Shown here one piece after another: positions 1 to 7,902 of a DNA stretch of 10,528 nucleotides. The DNA comes from Clostridia bacterium. GTDB taxonomy: Bacteria > Bacillota > Clostridia > Christensenellales > UBA3700. The stretch is from the NCBI GenBank assembly GCA_029067255.1, contig JAIEEW010000250.1, positions 1-10,528 of the forward strand. The letters are read 5' to 3'. The position numbers were made by a program, and so were the translations under genes. A model generated the notes under the pieces. It had not been told where the DNA came from. It searched no databases and saw nothing but the letters and a program-made list of their open reading frames with translations. The stretch's first letter is position 1. Each line of letters opens with the position of its first letter.

Positions 1-106
1 TTTCCTGACCCCGAGATATTGCCAAACGATTTTCATTATTGTATACTTATAGTGAAAAATTGCCCGATTTTTGAGCAATTTTTAAGTAAAATGTTAAGTC
101 AGGAAA
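1..106. repeat. Nested inverted repeats at left edge
   Basis: A perfect 9-base inverted repeat is formed by positions 1-9 (TTTCCTGAC) and 98-106 (GTCAGGAAA). Inside it lies a second perfect 9-base inverted repeat, 55-63 (AAAAATTGC) with 75-83 (GCAATTTTT), with an 11-base loop. The outer repeat may continue left of the window, because its left arm starts at base 1. The inner hairpin ends in a T run on either strand, so it could be the terminator of a rightward gene that lies to the left and converges on this operon. The outer arms could be the ends of a small non-coding mobile element or part of one long hairpin. The repeats are seen directly; both roles are inference. Confidence 0.45.
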
Positions 107-146
107 AGTACACTTTTTTTGGAATTATGTAATATTTTGCATAAAA

Positions 147-176
147 TAGAAAAATATCGGCTATTTGCCGATATTT
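147..176 (-). terminator. Rho-independent terminator of dnaG-rpoD operon
   Basis: A perfect 10-base stem is formed by 152-161 (AAATATCGGC) and 167-176 (GCCGATATTT) with a 5-base loop. Read on the minus strand it is followed by a T-rich tail (TTTTTC then TATTTTATG). It lies about 45 bases beyond the stop codon of the last gene of the leftward operon, with no other gene between, so it most likely ends the whole transcript. Confidence 0.8.
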
Positions 177-219
177 ATGTAAGATCTTATTCTATATAAT
201 TTGTCGCGTATTAAAAAAA

Positions 220-774
220 TCATTTTTGCGCGTTATTATTGTTTTGAACGCTCAATTCTTCTAAGGCTTGTTCATATTTTCTGTTGAGTTGCGCGACCGC
301 TTCTCTATTGTCGAGATGTAATTTCATAAGGTCGCAATCAAGTACGCTCCTGCCTTTATAAGTCTTGATGGCAAACTCGCCGACTACTTTCAAAGTAAGC
401 ACTTCGTACCAGTTGAACTGGCTGGGGCTTTTGCAGACGTAAGTTTTGCCTTCGTCTTGGAATTTATATTCTACGTAATAAATCGCTACTTTGCCTGAAG
501 TCTTTTCTGTGCCGTAAGACACGAAGGTAGCCGTAGTATTTCTTCCCAACGTTTCTACCTGCAGATCGCGTTTTATTTTTACAAGTCTTAATATAGACGC
601 GACGCTAAGAAAAACCCCCGCCGCAAGCGTAAGCGCGGACACGACGTAACTTGCCGCGCTTGCCGTTTTTGCCAAATATCTGTAATAGACAAGCAACACG
701 ATGCCCAAAACGACGACTACGCCGCCTATTACGCAAGGCTTGATAACGTTTTCCTTTACGCTGAGTTTTTTCAT
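220..774 (-). CDS. DUF3592-like two-TM membrane protein
   Basis: Small membrane protein of 184 residues, function unknown. Two hydrophobic segments at about residues 13-33 and 40-63 form a hairpin in the membrane. A soluble beta-rich segment follows at about 80-147 (from ATFVSYGTEK to YKGRSVLD), with the alternating pattern and the G-x-x-Y-x-C strand that resemble the DUF3592 family. The C-terminus is a charged helix ending in an Asn-rich tail. The start is firm: an AAGG motif precedes the ATG at good spacing, and the ATG lies one base after the upstream stop codon, which implies translational coupling. It is the last gene of the operon that begins with dnaG and rpoD, and it is not a usual member of that cluster. 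Membership of DUF3592 is judged by eye from the fold pattern, so treat it as tentative. No catalytic residues are recognisable. Confidence 0.75.
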   Translation of the reverse strand: MKKLSVKENVIKPCVIGGVVVVLGIVLLVYYRYLAKTASAASYVVSALTLAAGVFLSVASILRLVKIKRDLQVETLGRNTTATFVSYGTEKTSGKVAIYYVEYKFQDEGKTYVCKSPSQFNWYEVLTLKVVGEFAIKTYKGRSVLDCDLMKLHLDNREAVAQLNRKYEQALEELSVQNNNNAQK

Positions 775-775
775 A

Positions 776-1483
776 TCAATCCTTGTTGTAGATTATTCTT
801 CCGCAGTTGGGACATTCCTGAATTTTCAATCCTTCGGAAAGTTTGTCTATAATATCGCTTGCGACTTCCATACCGCAACCGCCGCAACTGCTCGGCTTGA
901 TGAACGGAACGAAAACAGGACGTTTTTTGTTGGCTTTTACTTTTTTGTAGTTATCAAAAAGCGCAACGTTGAGATCCTTTTCCAAATCTTTGAGTTCTCT
1001 CAAAATCTCGCTCGCTTCGACAGACTTCTCTTTTTTGAGATTGTTAAACTCTTCCGTATATACTCTGTAACTCTTCGACGACTTGCCCGCTTGTTCGTAT
1101 TCCTTTTTATACTTTGAATTTGTTTCGCTCAACTCTTTGTTTATTCTGGAAATTTCCTTTTCCAACTCGTCAGCGCGCTGTTCGAGTTTTTCCAGTTGTT
1201 TTGCAAAATAATCAAGTTGCTTCTCGTCGCAATCGGGAAGATCTCCGCCTGCGATTTCTTCTATCTGCTTATTTATCTCAACCAAAGCGGACATATTCTT
1301 CTTTATATTTTCCATAGCGGCTTCCGCGCTTTCGTTGAGCCTTGTCAACGTATCGTAAGACTGCTTGGTTGCGTTTTGATAAAATATCATTTTTTTCGCG
1401 GGATCGCTTGTTTTGAGTTCGTTTTCCAACTTAAACAGTTTCATGTCCACTTCCTGATACTTCAAAATCTTTTCTATACTCAT
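776..1483 (-). CDS. Coiled-coil C4-type zinc-ribbon protein
   Basis: Protein of 235 residues with a long charged helical region (about residues 5-185, rich in Lys and Glu heptads) that should form an antiparallel coiled coil, followed by a C-terminal zinc ribbon. The zinc ligands are visible as two CxxC pairs, C200/C203 (CGGC) and C224/C227 (CPNC), followed by the family ending GRIIY. This is the CT398/CdsZ-like architecture (zf-RING_7), a widespread bacterial protein that is proposed to bind nucleic acid or act as a chaperone; the precise role in Firmicutes is unsettled. The gene very often follows nif3, as it does here with a gap of 32 bases. The start is supported by AAGGAG six bases before the ATG. 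All four Cys are present and the length is normal for the family. Confidence 0.9.
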   Translation of the reverse strand: MSIEKILKYQEVDMKLFKLENELKTSDPAKKMIFYQNATKQSYDTLTRLNESAEAAMENIKKNMSALVEINKQIEEIAGGDLPDCDEKQLDYFAKQLEKLEQRADELEKEISRINKELSETNSKYKKEYEQAGKSSKSYRVYTEEFNNLKKEKSVEASEILRELKDLEKDLNVALFDNYKKVKANKKRPVFVPFIKPSSCGGCGMEVASDIIDKLSEGLKIQECPNCGRIIYNKD

Positions 1484-1515
1484 ATTTTACTCCTTTTCCA
1501 CGTAGGTGGCTTTTG

Positions 1516-2271
1516 TTACTTTATATTGTGATAAGGACTTACGTCCGTTTGCGAAATAACGGTGATCGCTGAAAATTCTTTAAGGTATTGCTGGAAAATC
1601 TTCTCGCAGAATATTTCGCTTTCAAAATGACCGACGTCTATAAGCGACAACGAATAATCCACTACTCTCAAAGCGATGGAAATCTTGCTTTCTCCGCCTA
1701 TGACGCAGTCTACGCCGTTATCTCTCGCGTATTCTATCAACTCTTCGTCTCTTGCTCCCGCGCCCACGCAAAGCGCGACTTTGGTTATTGTTCTATTTTT
1801 ATCCCCGACGTATTTTACGTTGGGATCGTCCAAAATACGGGCGACTTTTTTTGCCAACGAAATAAGATCCGTATTTTCTAACGTTCCTTCTCTCGCGCAT
1901 CCGTCGATAATCTTCACGTCTTTCATACCCAAAAGATCTGCGACGTAATCGTTGAGTCCGCCTTTGCAACAATCCAAATTCGTATGGCAACTGTATAGAT
2001 TGACCGCATATCGTTTCGCCAAATCCAAAAGGCTTTGTTCGTAACGATCAATTTCTTCTCCAAATACGGACGGATGATGCGTTATCAAAAGATTACAACC
2101 TTTACTCTTACACTCTTCAAGAGTATAATATGTAACGTTTTGAGCAAGCATAATCCCCTTAACTTCGCTATTAGGATCGCCGTAATTGAGTCCCGCGCTG
2201 TCAAAATCAAGCATTAAAGACAGCGGCGCGCGATTTTCTATAACGGATATAACGTCTTTTACCTTAGGCAT
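1516..2271 (-). CDS. Nif3/DUF34-family dinuclear metal protein
   Basis: Nif3-like protein (YbgI/YqfO family) of 251 residues. These proteins form toroidal hexamers with a dinuclear metal site; their biochemical role is not settled (GTP cyclohydrolase-like or metal-insertion activities have been suggested). Expected metal ligands are visible: THHP at H65/H66, HTNLD at H96 and D100, and GHFESE at H215 and E219. It is the short form, as in E. coli YbgI. Many Firmicutes relatives such as YqfO are about 370 residues because of a PII-like insert in the middle, which is absent here. The N-terminal motif, usually W-D-N-x-G-L, reads DFDSAGL, so the Trp and Asn are replaced. The start codon has an AAGGTG ribosome site that overlaps the trmK stop three bases upstream, which indicates coupling. 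The trmK-nif3 adjacency is typical of Firmicutes. Confidence 0.92.
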   Translation of the reverse strand: MPKVKDVISVIENRAPLSLMLDFDSAGLNYGDPNSEVKGIMLAQNVTYYTLEECKSKGCNLLITHHPSVFGEEIDRYEQSLLDLAKRYAVNLYSCHTNLDCCKGGLNDYVADLLGMKDVKIIDGCAREGTLENTDLISLAKKVARILDDPNVKYVGDKNRTITKVALCVGAGARDEELIEYARDNGVDCVIGGESKISIALRVVDYSLSLIDVGHFESEIFCEKIFQQYLKEFSAITVISQTDVSPYHNIK

Positions 2272-2274
2272 AAC

Positions 2275-2943
2275 TCACCTTGTTTTCGCGTTTGTATCTA
2301 CTATCTCGAAGATGCGCCGCAAAATCCTTCCTTCTTTACTCTTATCAGCGTAATCTTCCAGTCTTTTGAATTTTTGCCGCAACTCTTCCAAATATGAAAC
2401 AAAGTCGGGATTGTCTACGCAATTTTTTCCCAAATACAACTCCTCTTCGCTCAGTCTGCAATCTCTGCCGTCGCTTGACGCAGCCACTATCACGCTGTAA
2501 AACTTACCGCCTTGTCCGACGATAAAATCTTTTTCTACGTACAGCGATCCTGCGGATAAAAATTCGCGTAATTCAATCGTGTTTTTGTGCGCGACCAGAA
2601 TCAATCTTTCTATCCCCGCAGGCATATTGGAAAGTATAGACATTATCTCTTTGCCGCCCATACCCGCTATTACGGCGCAGTCCGCTTCGCCGTCCGCGAT
2701 AGGTTCAAAACCGTCGCCGCATCGAAATTCAATATTATCTATACCGCATTTTTTTGCAAGCGCGACTGCTTTGGCAAGCGATTGAGACGATATATCGCAA
2801 GCGATAGCCTTTTCCGCTCTATTCTCCGCCAAAGCGCATACCGCTACTTTTCCGTGATCGCAGCCTATGTCGGCAATTACTCTGCCTTGAATATTGTCGA
2901 CAACGGCGCGTAATCTGCCGTCAAGTTTAAGCGACGCTATCAT
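2275..2943 (-). CDS. trmK: tRNA (adenine22-N1)-methyltransferase TrmK
   Basis: SAM-dependent methyltransferase of 222 residues that should make m1A at position 22 of tRNA in the cytoplasm. Visible motifs are the SAM-binding loop DIGCDHGKV (25-33), an acidic residue at the end of strand 2 (CDIS, D50), GDGF (77-80) and the family signature AGMGG (93-97). The C-terminal part (about 160-222) is a charged coiled coil, as in B. subtilis TrmK. One oddity is the segment after LIL (115-117): relatives usually have Gln-Pro-Asn there, while this protein reads VAHKN. Its start overlaps the rpoD stop by four bases (ATGA), so it is translationally coupled to the sigma-factor gene. The order rpoD-trmK-nif3 is common in Firmicutes and supports the name. 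Confidence 0.92.
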   Translation of the reverse strand: MIASLKLDGRLRAVVDNIQGRVIADIGCDHGKVAVCALAENRAEKAIACDISSQSLAKAVALAKKCGIDNIEFRCGDGFEPIADGEADCAVIAGMGGKEIMSILSNMPAGIERLILVAHKNTIELREFLSAGSLYVEKDFIVGQGGKFYSVIVAASSDGRDCRLSEEELYLGKNCVDNPDFVSYLEELRQKFKRLEDYADKSKEGRILRRIFEIVDTNAKTR

Positions 2944-4028
2944 GGCTTGCCGATATAATCTTTGAGTTTTTTGGTGCGGTTGGGATGACGAAGTTTTCTC
3001 AACGCTTTGGCTTCGATCTGTCTTATACGCTCTCTGGTTACGTTGAACTCTCTGCCCACTTCTTCAAGCGTTTTGGGACGGGAATCGTCAAGTCCGTATC
3101 TCTTTCTGATAACTTCGTTCTCTCTGGGCGTAAGCGTACTCAAAACTTCAAGCAAATGCTCTTTAAGCATTCTTGTTTCCGCTTTCTCGGCGGGAGACGC
3201 CGAAGTATTATCTTCTATAAAATCTCCGAGATGGCTGTCTTCTTCTTCGCCGATAGGCTTTTCCAAAGACACAGGATCTTGCGCGATCTTCTGAATCTCG
3301 ATAACCTTTTCTTCGGTTATTCCCATTTTTTCGGCGATTTCGGCGGTTGTGGGTTCTCTGCCCAAAGTCTGCAAGAGTTGTCTGGATACTCTGCCCGTCT
3401 TATTGATAGTTTCTACCATGTGTACGGGGATTCTTATAGTTCTCGCTTGATCGGCGATAGCGCGGGTAATGGATTGCTTTATCCACCACGTAGCGTAAGT
3501 GGAAAACTTAAAGCCTTTGGTATAGTCGAATTTTTCCACCGCTTTCATAAGACCCAAATTGCCTTCTTGGATAAGGTCAAGGAATTGCATGCCCCTGCCG
3601 ACGTATCTTTTTGCTATCGATACGACAAGTCGCAAGTTGGCTTCGCTAAGTCTGTTTTTTGCCGCGACGTCTCCTTCGCTCATTCTCTGCGCGAGTTCCT
3701 TTTCTTCATCCGACTGCAAAAGGGGAACTTGTCCTATATCTTTAAGATACATCTTTACCGAGTCGTCGGTAGTCGCGTCGATTCCGTCAAAAGCGATTTC
3801 TTTTATGTCTTCGCTCTCTTCCTGTATTTCCACGCCGGAATTTTTGAAAATCTCAAATACAACGCTCGTTTCGTCAGGTAAAAGCGAAAGTTTGTCCGTC
3901 AACTTTTCAAACTCCGTCATAGTCATGACTTTGTTCTTATAGTTGGTGGCGATTTTGACCGCTTCGCTTCTTATCTTCTCTTCGCGTTGAAGAATTTTCT
4001 CGCTTTGTTCTGTCTTTTCTTCGTTCAT
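2940..4028 (-). CDS. rpoD: Primary sigma factor RpoD (sigma-A)
   Basis: Housekeeping sigma-70 factor of 362 residues, which directs RNA polymerase to -35/-10 promoters. Domains in order: a short region 1.1-like segment (about 22-75), region 1.2 (about 88-120, DSVKMYLKDIGQVPLL), region 2 (about 128-200) with the core-binding and -10 recognition helix (GNLGLMKAVEKFDYTKGFKFSTYATWWI, residues 156-183), region 3 (about 210-285) and region 4 (about 295-358) with the helix-turn-helix TLEEVGREFNVTRERIRQIE that reads the -35 element. Length and the lack of a large non-conserved insert fit the Firmicutes type. GGAGG lies five bases before the ATG. It follows dnaG by 24 bases, the usual macromolecular synthesis operon pairing. 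Nothing appears broken. Confidence 0.98.
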   Translation of the reverse strand: MNEEKTEQSEKILQREEKIRSEAVKIATNYKNKVMTMTEFEKLTDKLSLLPDETSVVFEIFKNSGVEIQEESEDIKEIAFDGIDATTDDSVKMYLKDIGQVPLLQSDEEKELAQRMSEGDVAAKNRLSEANLRLVVSIAKRYVGRGMQFLDLIQEGNLGLMKAVEKFDYTKGFKFSTYATWWIKQSITRAIADQARTIRIPVHMVETINKTGRVSRQLLQTLGREPTTAEIAEKMGITEEKVIEIQKIAQDPVSLEKPIGEEEDSHLGDFIEDNTSASPAEKAETRMLKEHLLEVLSTLTPRENEVIRKRYGLDDSRPKTLEEVGREFNVTRERIRQIEAKALRKLRHPNRTKKLKDYIGKP

Positions 4029-4052
4029 ACAACCTCCGGATTATTCTTTTCG

Positions 4053-5792
4053 TTAGTGTTTTTTCATATTGTTTTGGGCAAGTTGGCTCATCATTATAAA
4101 TCTCGCTTCTTCGTCGTTTTCGCTGTCTATGGCGTGAGTAAGCGCTCTTTTACGTTTCTTATTGCCTTCTTTGACGATCTTCTTTACGCAATCGTCGAAA
4201 TATACTTTGGCGATATCGTCGCCTATTTTACTTCCTTCGTCAAGCACCGCGCGTACTTCCGCGTTGCTTTCTTCCTGAGTAAGCAATTCTTCCGCGGTAT
4301 TATTACCGCTATCCTTTTTTGCTCTATAAAGATCGTAAAGCGCTTTTTGCTTAGCGTCCACTATATACTGCGAAAGGTCGGTATCGCAAGTCGCGTTTTC
4401 CACTCCGCCGAACAAGCCGTATAAAACGTATCTGACCGCCCTGTCAAAAGCCGACGCGCCCAACTTGACCTGCTCTCTCGGTACTGCCGCTATCGCCGCT
4501 TCGCTCACGTCCAACTGCCGTCTTAACGTATCTTTTCCCAGTCCGGTTTTGTTGGCAACGTACTCGATATAAGCGTCTATCATAGCCGGATCTTCGAGCG
4601 ATTTGACTATCTTCATCGCTTCTACCGCATACTTGCCTTTATCCTGCGGGGACGAGAGATCGTATCCGCTCGCCAAAATATTCAGTTTATGCTCAAAAAG
4701 CGGTTTGGCTTCTACAAGCAATTTAAGATAACTTTCCTTGCCGTACTTTCTCACGTATTCGTCGGGATCGAGTTTTTCAGGCAGACTTACTACGCGCACT
4801 TCCAGTCCTTGATTGTACAGTATATCCAACCCGCGCATTGTCGCTTTCTGTCCCGCGCCGTCGCCGTCATAACAGATAACTACTTTATCGACGTATCTTT
4901 TTATAAGTTTCGCTTGCTCCTGCGTAAGCGACGTACCCATTGACGCAATAGCGTTTTTCACTCCGCTTTGGAAGAGAGATATCACGTCCATATATCCTTC
5001 GACGACTATAAGTTCCTTTACCGCGGTTTCGAGTTTTAGTTTCTTGACCGAGTGCTGACCGAATATTTCTTTGGACTTATTGAAAAGAACGGTTTCTCTT
5101 GTATTCTTGTATTTAGGAAGAGAGTCGTCAAGAACTCTTCCGCCAAACGCGACGACCTGTTTGAGATTGTTGATAATAGGCACTATCAACCTGCCCGCCA
5201 TAGTATCGACGGCGTTGCCCGATTGCGACATATCGACAAGTCCCGCTTCCTGCATATTTTCTTTTGAATAGCCTTTTGCGGTGAGATACGCGACCAGTTG
5301 ATTTCTTCCTATAGAATAACCCAAACCGAAAATAGTAGCAGTCTGCATGCTTAGTCCGCGCTTTGCAAGGTAATCTCTCGCAGGCTTGCCCGCGTCGGAT
5401 ATAAGATTTTGATGGAAATAACCTGCGGTATCTCTCATCATCTCAAACAACTTGTCCTTATGTTTTTTCAAATTAGCATTTCCGTCGTTTTTTGTAAAAT
5501 CCGGAACAGGCATACGGTACTTGTCCGCAAGTATCTTTATCGCGCCCATAAAATCCGTGTGTTCGATCTCCTGCACGAAAGATATAGCGTCGCCGCCCGC
5601 TCCGCAACCGAAACAGTGATAAGACTGAGTTTGCTCATAAAGACAAAAAGAAGGAGTTTTTTCATGATGGAAAGGACAGCACGCCCATTTTCTGCTTCCC
5701 CGTTCCTGCAACGAAACGTAATGGGAAACGACTTCCGCGATGTCTGCCTTAGATTTCAACTTTTCCAACCACTCGGAAAATATCTCTGCCAT
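4053..5792 (-). CDS. dnaG: DNA primase DnaG
   Basis: Primase of 579 residues that synthesises RNA primers at the replication fork together with the replicative helicase. The N-terminal CHC2 zinc domain has all ligands: C39, H42 (CPFHHEKTPSF), C60 and C63 (YHCFGCGAGGD). The catalytic core follows (about 115-250), then the TOPRIM domain with E265 (VVEGYMDV) and D309/D311 (CYDGDGAG) as metal-binding residues, and a less conserved C-terminal helicase-interaction region (about 440-579). The length is normal for Firmicutes. GAGGT precedes the ATG by seven bases. It is the first gene of the operon, with a promoter and the upstream gene's terminator in the preceding 134 bases. No rpsU gene precedes it, unlike the E. 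coli version of this operon. Confidence 0.98.
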   Translation of the reverse strand: MAEIFSEWLEKLKSKADIAEVVSHYVSLQERGSRKWACCPFHHEKTPSFCLYEQTQSYHCFGCGAGGDAISFVQEIEHTDFMGAIKILADKYRMPVPDFTKNDGNANLKKHKDKLFEMMRDTAGYFHQNLISDAGKPARDYLAKRGLSMQTATIFGLGYSIGRNQLVAYLTAKGYSKENMQEAGLVDMSQSGNAVDTMAGRLIVPIINNLKQVVAFGGRVLDDSLPKYKNTRETVLFNKSKEIFGQHSVKKLKLETAVKELIVVEGYMDVISLFQSGVKNAIASMGTSLTQEQAKLIKRYVDKVVICYDGDGAGQKATMRGLDILYNQGLEVRVVSLPEKLDPDEYVRKYGKESYLKLLVEAKPLFEHKLNILASGYDLSSPQDKGKYAVEAMKIVKSLEDPAMIDAYIEYVANKTGLGKDTLRRQLDVSEAAIAAVPREQVKLGASAFDRAVRYVLYGLFGGVENATCDTDLSQYIVDAKQKALYDLYRAKKDSGNNTAEELLTQEESNAEVRAVLDEGSKIGDDIAKVYFDDCVKKIVKEGNKKRKRALTHAIDSENDEEARFIMMSQLAQNNMKKH

Positions 5793-5820
5793 CTTCTACC
5801 TCTCTTTTGTTTACATAATT

Positions 5821-5826
5821 ATTATA
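5821..5826 (-). promoter_or_regulatory. -10 element of dnaG operon promoter
   Basis: A perfect TATAAT on the minus strand, 28 bases before the dnaG ATG, lies between the ATPase terminator and dnaG. No good -35 hexamer is found at 16-18 bases upstream (the best lies in an A-rich stretch, AAGGAA), and there is no extended TGn. It is the likely start of the dnaG-rpoD transcript, but activity is inferred. Confidence 0.5.
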
Positions 5827-5870
5827 CGTCGCAAATCGCTTTTTTCCTTAACTAAATTCAAAATAATATA

Positions 5871-5910
5871 AATAAATATAAAAGCGGAAACAAAATATGC
5901 TCCCGCTTTT
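5871..5910 (-). terminator. Rho-independent terminator after ATPase gene
   Basis: The stem AAAAGCGG/CCGCTTTT (5880-5887 with 5903-5910) can be extended by one A-T pair and one G-T wobble pair. The loop is 11 bases. The minus-strand tail is A/T-rich (TATATTTATTT). It lies 16 bases beyond the ATPase stop and separates the metal module from the dnaG operon. Confidence 0.75.
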
Positions 5911-5926
5911 GTCGTTAATGTAGTTA

Positions 5927-7885
5927 TTATTCCGCCGTTTTGGATAAATCCGGTTTGTCTTTCGGTTCTTTTATATACTTAGAATTTACGCGCATTGCGT
6001 TGAGTATTGCAAGTACCGCTACGCCGACGTCTCCAAACACTGCGATCCACATATTCGCTATTCCAAACGCCGACAGTATGAGAATGGCAAGTTTTACGAT
6101 AAGAGAGAACCAGATATTTTCCAACACGATCGTCATAGTCTTTCTTGCAATACGCTTTGCAAGCGATATTCCGCGCAAATCGTCTTTCATCAATACGATA
6201 TCCGACGCTTCGATCGCAGCGTCGCTTCCTACTCCGCCCATAGCAATACCTATATCAGATCTCATAAGAACCGGCGCGTCGTTAATTCCGTCGCCGACAA
6301 AACACAGCGCGTCGTTCTGCCCCTTTGTCCTTAACATATTATCGACTTCTTCTACCTTATTCTGCGGCAAAAGCGACGCTTTGTATCCCGTAAGACCTAT
6401 TTGACTTGATACGCTCTTTGCGATCGCTTCGTTATCGCCTGTGAGCATAACGGTTTTGCAACCCATTGAATTAAGTTCGCCGATAACTTCTTTTGATTCT
6501 TCTTTTATTTCGTCGGCTATAAGCAACGAACCTATGAACTTACCGTTTCTTGCGACGTACACAACAGTGCCAAGTCCGTTTTCTTTGACGTACTGGATTC
6601 CGTTCTGCTCCATCAGTTTTTCATTGCCGCAATAGATTTTATCTTTGTCGTTACTTGCCACAATACCTGCGCCCGCTATATTCGTAAGGGTATAACCTTT
6701 TTCCACTTCATTTCCGTAGGCGGACACAATAGAGCGAGCAATAGGATGATTTGAATCCTGCTCCGCAATGGCGGCAAGTCGCAAAATCTCGTCTTTATCG
6801 CTTTCGGGGGAAATCTTCGCTACTGCAAAGTTGCCTTTTGTAAGCGTTCCCGTTTTATCAAAGACAAATATATTCGCTTTATTGAACTTTTCGAGATAAT
6901 TCGAGCCTTTTACCAATATTCCGTATCTCGACGCTGCGCCTATACCCGCAAAGAAAGACAACGGTATGGAAATAACCAAAGCGCAAGGACAAGACACTAC
7001 TAAGAAACTTAAAGCGCGGTACACCCAGGTCGACCATTCGGAAGTTATTGCGCCGGGAATTATCGCAAGCAATACTGCCACGATAACGACCGCCGGCGTG
7101 TAATACTTCGCAAATTTAGTAATGAAATTCTCCGCTTTGGATTTTTGACTTGACGCGTTTTCAACAAGGTCGAGTATTTTAGATACGGTTGAGTCATAAA
7201 ATTCTTTGGTAACTCTCGCTTCTATTTGCGAAGTCAGATTCACGCAACCGCTTATAACTTCTCCGTCAACGCCAACGTCGCGCGGAAGCGACTCTCCTGT
7301 CAACGCTTTTGTATCTAGCGTAGTTGCTCCTTTTACGATAACGCCGTCCAAAGGCACTTTTTCACCCGGATTGACAACTATTATATCTCCGACCTTGACT
7401 TCGCTCGGATCGACCTGCTCAACCGCGTCCGCGCGTTTGACGTTTGCATAGTCAGGACGAATATCCATAAGCGCGGAAATAGATTTGCGCGACCTGTTCG
7501 TAGCAAACGACTGAAACCACTCGCCTACTTGATAGAACAGCAGCACGGCGCACGCTTCGTCAAAACCTTCTATTTCTTGTCCTGCAACGCCTCTGTATAT
7601 TCCAAGAGCAAACGCGCCCAGCGTAGCAACGCACATCAGGAAGTTTTCGTCGAATACCTGACCGTGCGAAATGTTGCGTACCGCTTTCCAAAGTACGTCG
7701 TATCCGATTATCAAATATACCGCCAAATACAGCGCGAAGGGAAACGACCAGCCATAACTACTGTCAAATACTTCGCCAAGTTCGACAACCAAATCGGTAA
7801 TGAAAATTATACCGAATAAGCCGAGAGCGACGAGTATGCGTATAAGATTTTTCTTTTCCTTCCTGCTCATTGCTACCTTTTTCAT
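5927..7885 (-). CDS. P1B-2 Zn/Cd/Pb-exporting P-type ATPase
   Basis: Heavy-metal pump of 652 residues in the inner membrane (CadA/ZntA type) that exports Zn2+, Cd2+ or Pb2+ using ATP. Visible motifs: TGES (197-200, actuator), CPC in a membrane helix (C299-P300-C301), DKTGT with the phosphorylated D343, the nucleotide-domain SNHP (H380, P381), TGDN (482-485) and GDGIND (531-536). Near the C-terminus, K598 and D619 (FGDVG) in the last two helices match the pair that marks P1B-2 zinc-type pumps. Unlike most relatives it has no N-terminal metal-binding HMA domain; one is encoded just upstream as a separate gene. I chose the ATG at 7885, 12 codons inside the longest open frame, because GGAGTAGG lies just before it. 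The longer frame would need a TTG with no ribosome site and would overlap the upstream gene. The gap to the HMA gene is 17 bases, so the two are co-transcribed. Confidence 0.95.
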   Translation of the reverse strand: MKKVAMSRKEKKNLIRILVALGLFGIIFITDLVVELGEVFDSSYGWSFPFALYLAVYLIIGYDVLWKAVRNISHGQVFDENFLMCVATLGAFALGIYRGVAGQEIEGFDEACAVLLFYQVGEWFQSFATNRSRKSISALMDIRPDYANVKRADAVEQVDPSEVKVGDIIVVNPGEKVPLDGVIVKGATTLDTKALTGESLPRDVGVDGEVISGCVNLTSQIEARVTKEFYDSTVSKILDLVENASSQKSKAENFITKFAKYYTPAVVIVAVLLAIIPGAITSEWSTWVYRALSFLVVSCPCALVISIPLSFFAGIGAASRYGILVKGSNYLEKFNKANIFVFDKTGTLTKGNFAVAKISPESDKDEILRLAAIAEQDSNHPIARSIVSAYGNEVEKGYTLTNIAGAGIVASNDKDKIYCGNEKLMEQNGIQYVKENGLGTVVYVARNGKFIGSLLIADEIKEESKEVIGELNSMGCKTVMLTGDNEAIAKSVSSQIGLTGYKASLLPQNKVEEVDNMLRTKGQNDALCFVGDGINDAPVLMRSDIGIAMGGVGSDAAIEASDIVLMKDDLRGISLAKRIARKTMTIVLENIWFSLIVKLAILILSAFGIANMWIAVFGDVGVAVLAILNAMRVNSKYIKEPKDKPDLSKTAE

Positions 7886-7888
7886 AAA

Positions 7889-7896
7889 CCTACTCC
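7889..7896 (-). promoter_or_regulatory. Ribosome binding site that sets ATPase start
   Basis: GGAGTAGG on the minus strand lies three bases before the ATG at 7885. It follows the tandem in-frame stop codons (TAATAA) of the HMA gene, which shows that the two products are made separately and are not joined by frameshift or readthrough. Confidence 0.75.
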
Positions 7897-7902
7897 ATTT
7901 TA

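Noticed and set aside
1498..1509. Small palindrome CCAC-GTAG-GTGG between nif3 and the zinc-ribbon gene
   Set aside because: A 4-base stem with no T run inside a tightly spaced operon; likely chance.
2985..3881. Open frame of 298 codons on the plus strand opposite rpoD
   Set aside because: It is antisense to a certain gene, its protein shows no recognisable motif, and it has no ribosome site that I can see. Long antisense frames are common opposite genes with this codon use.
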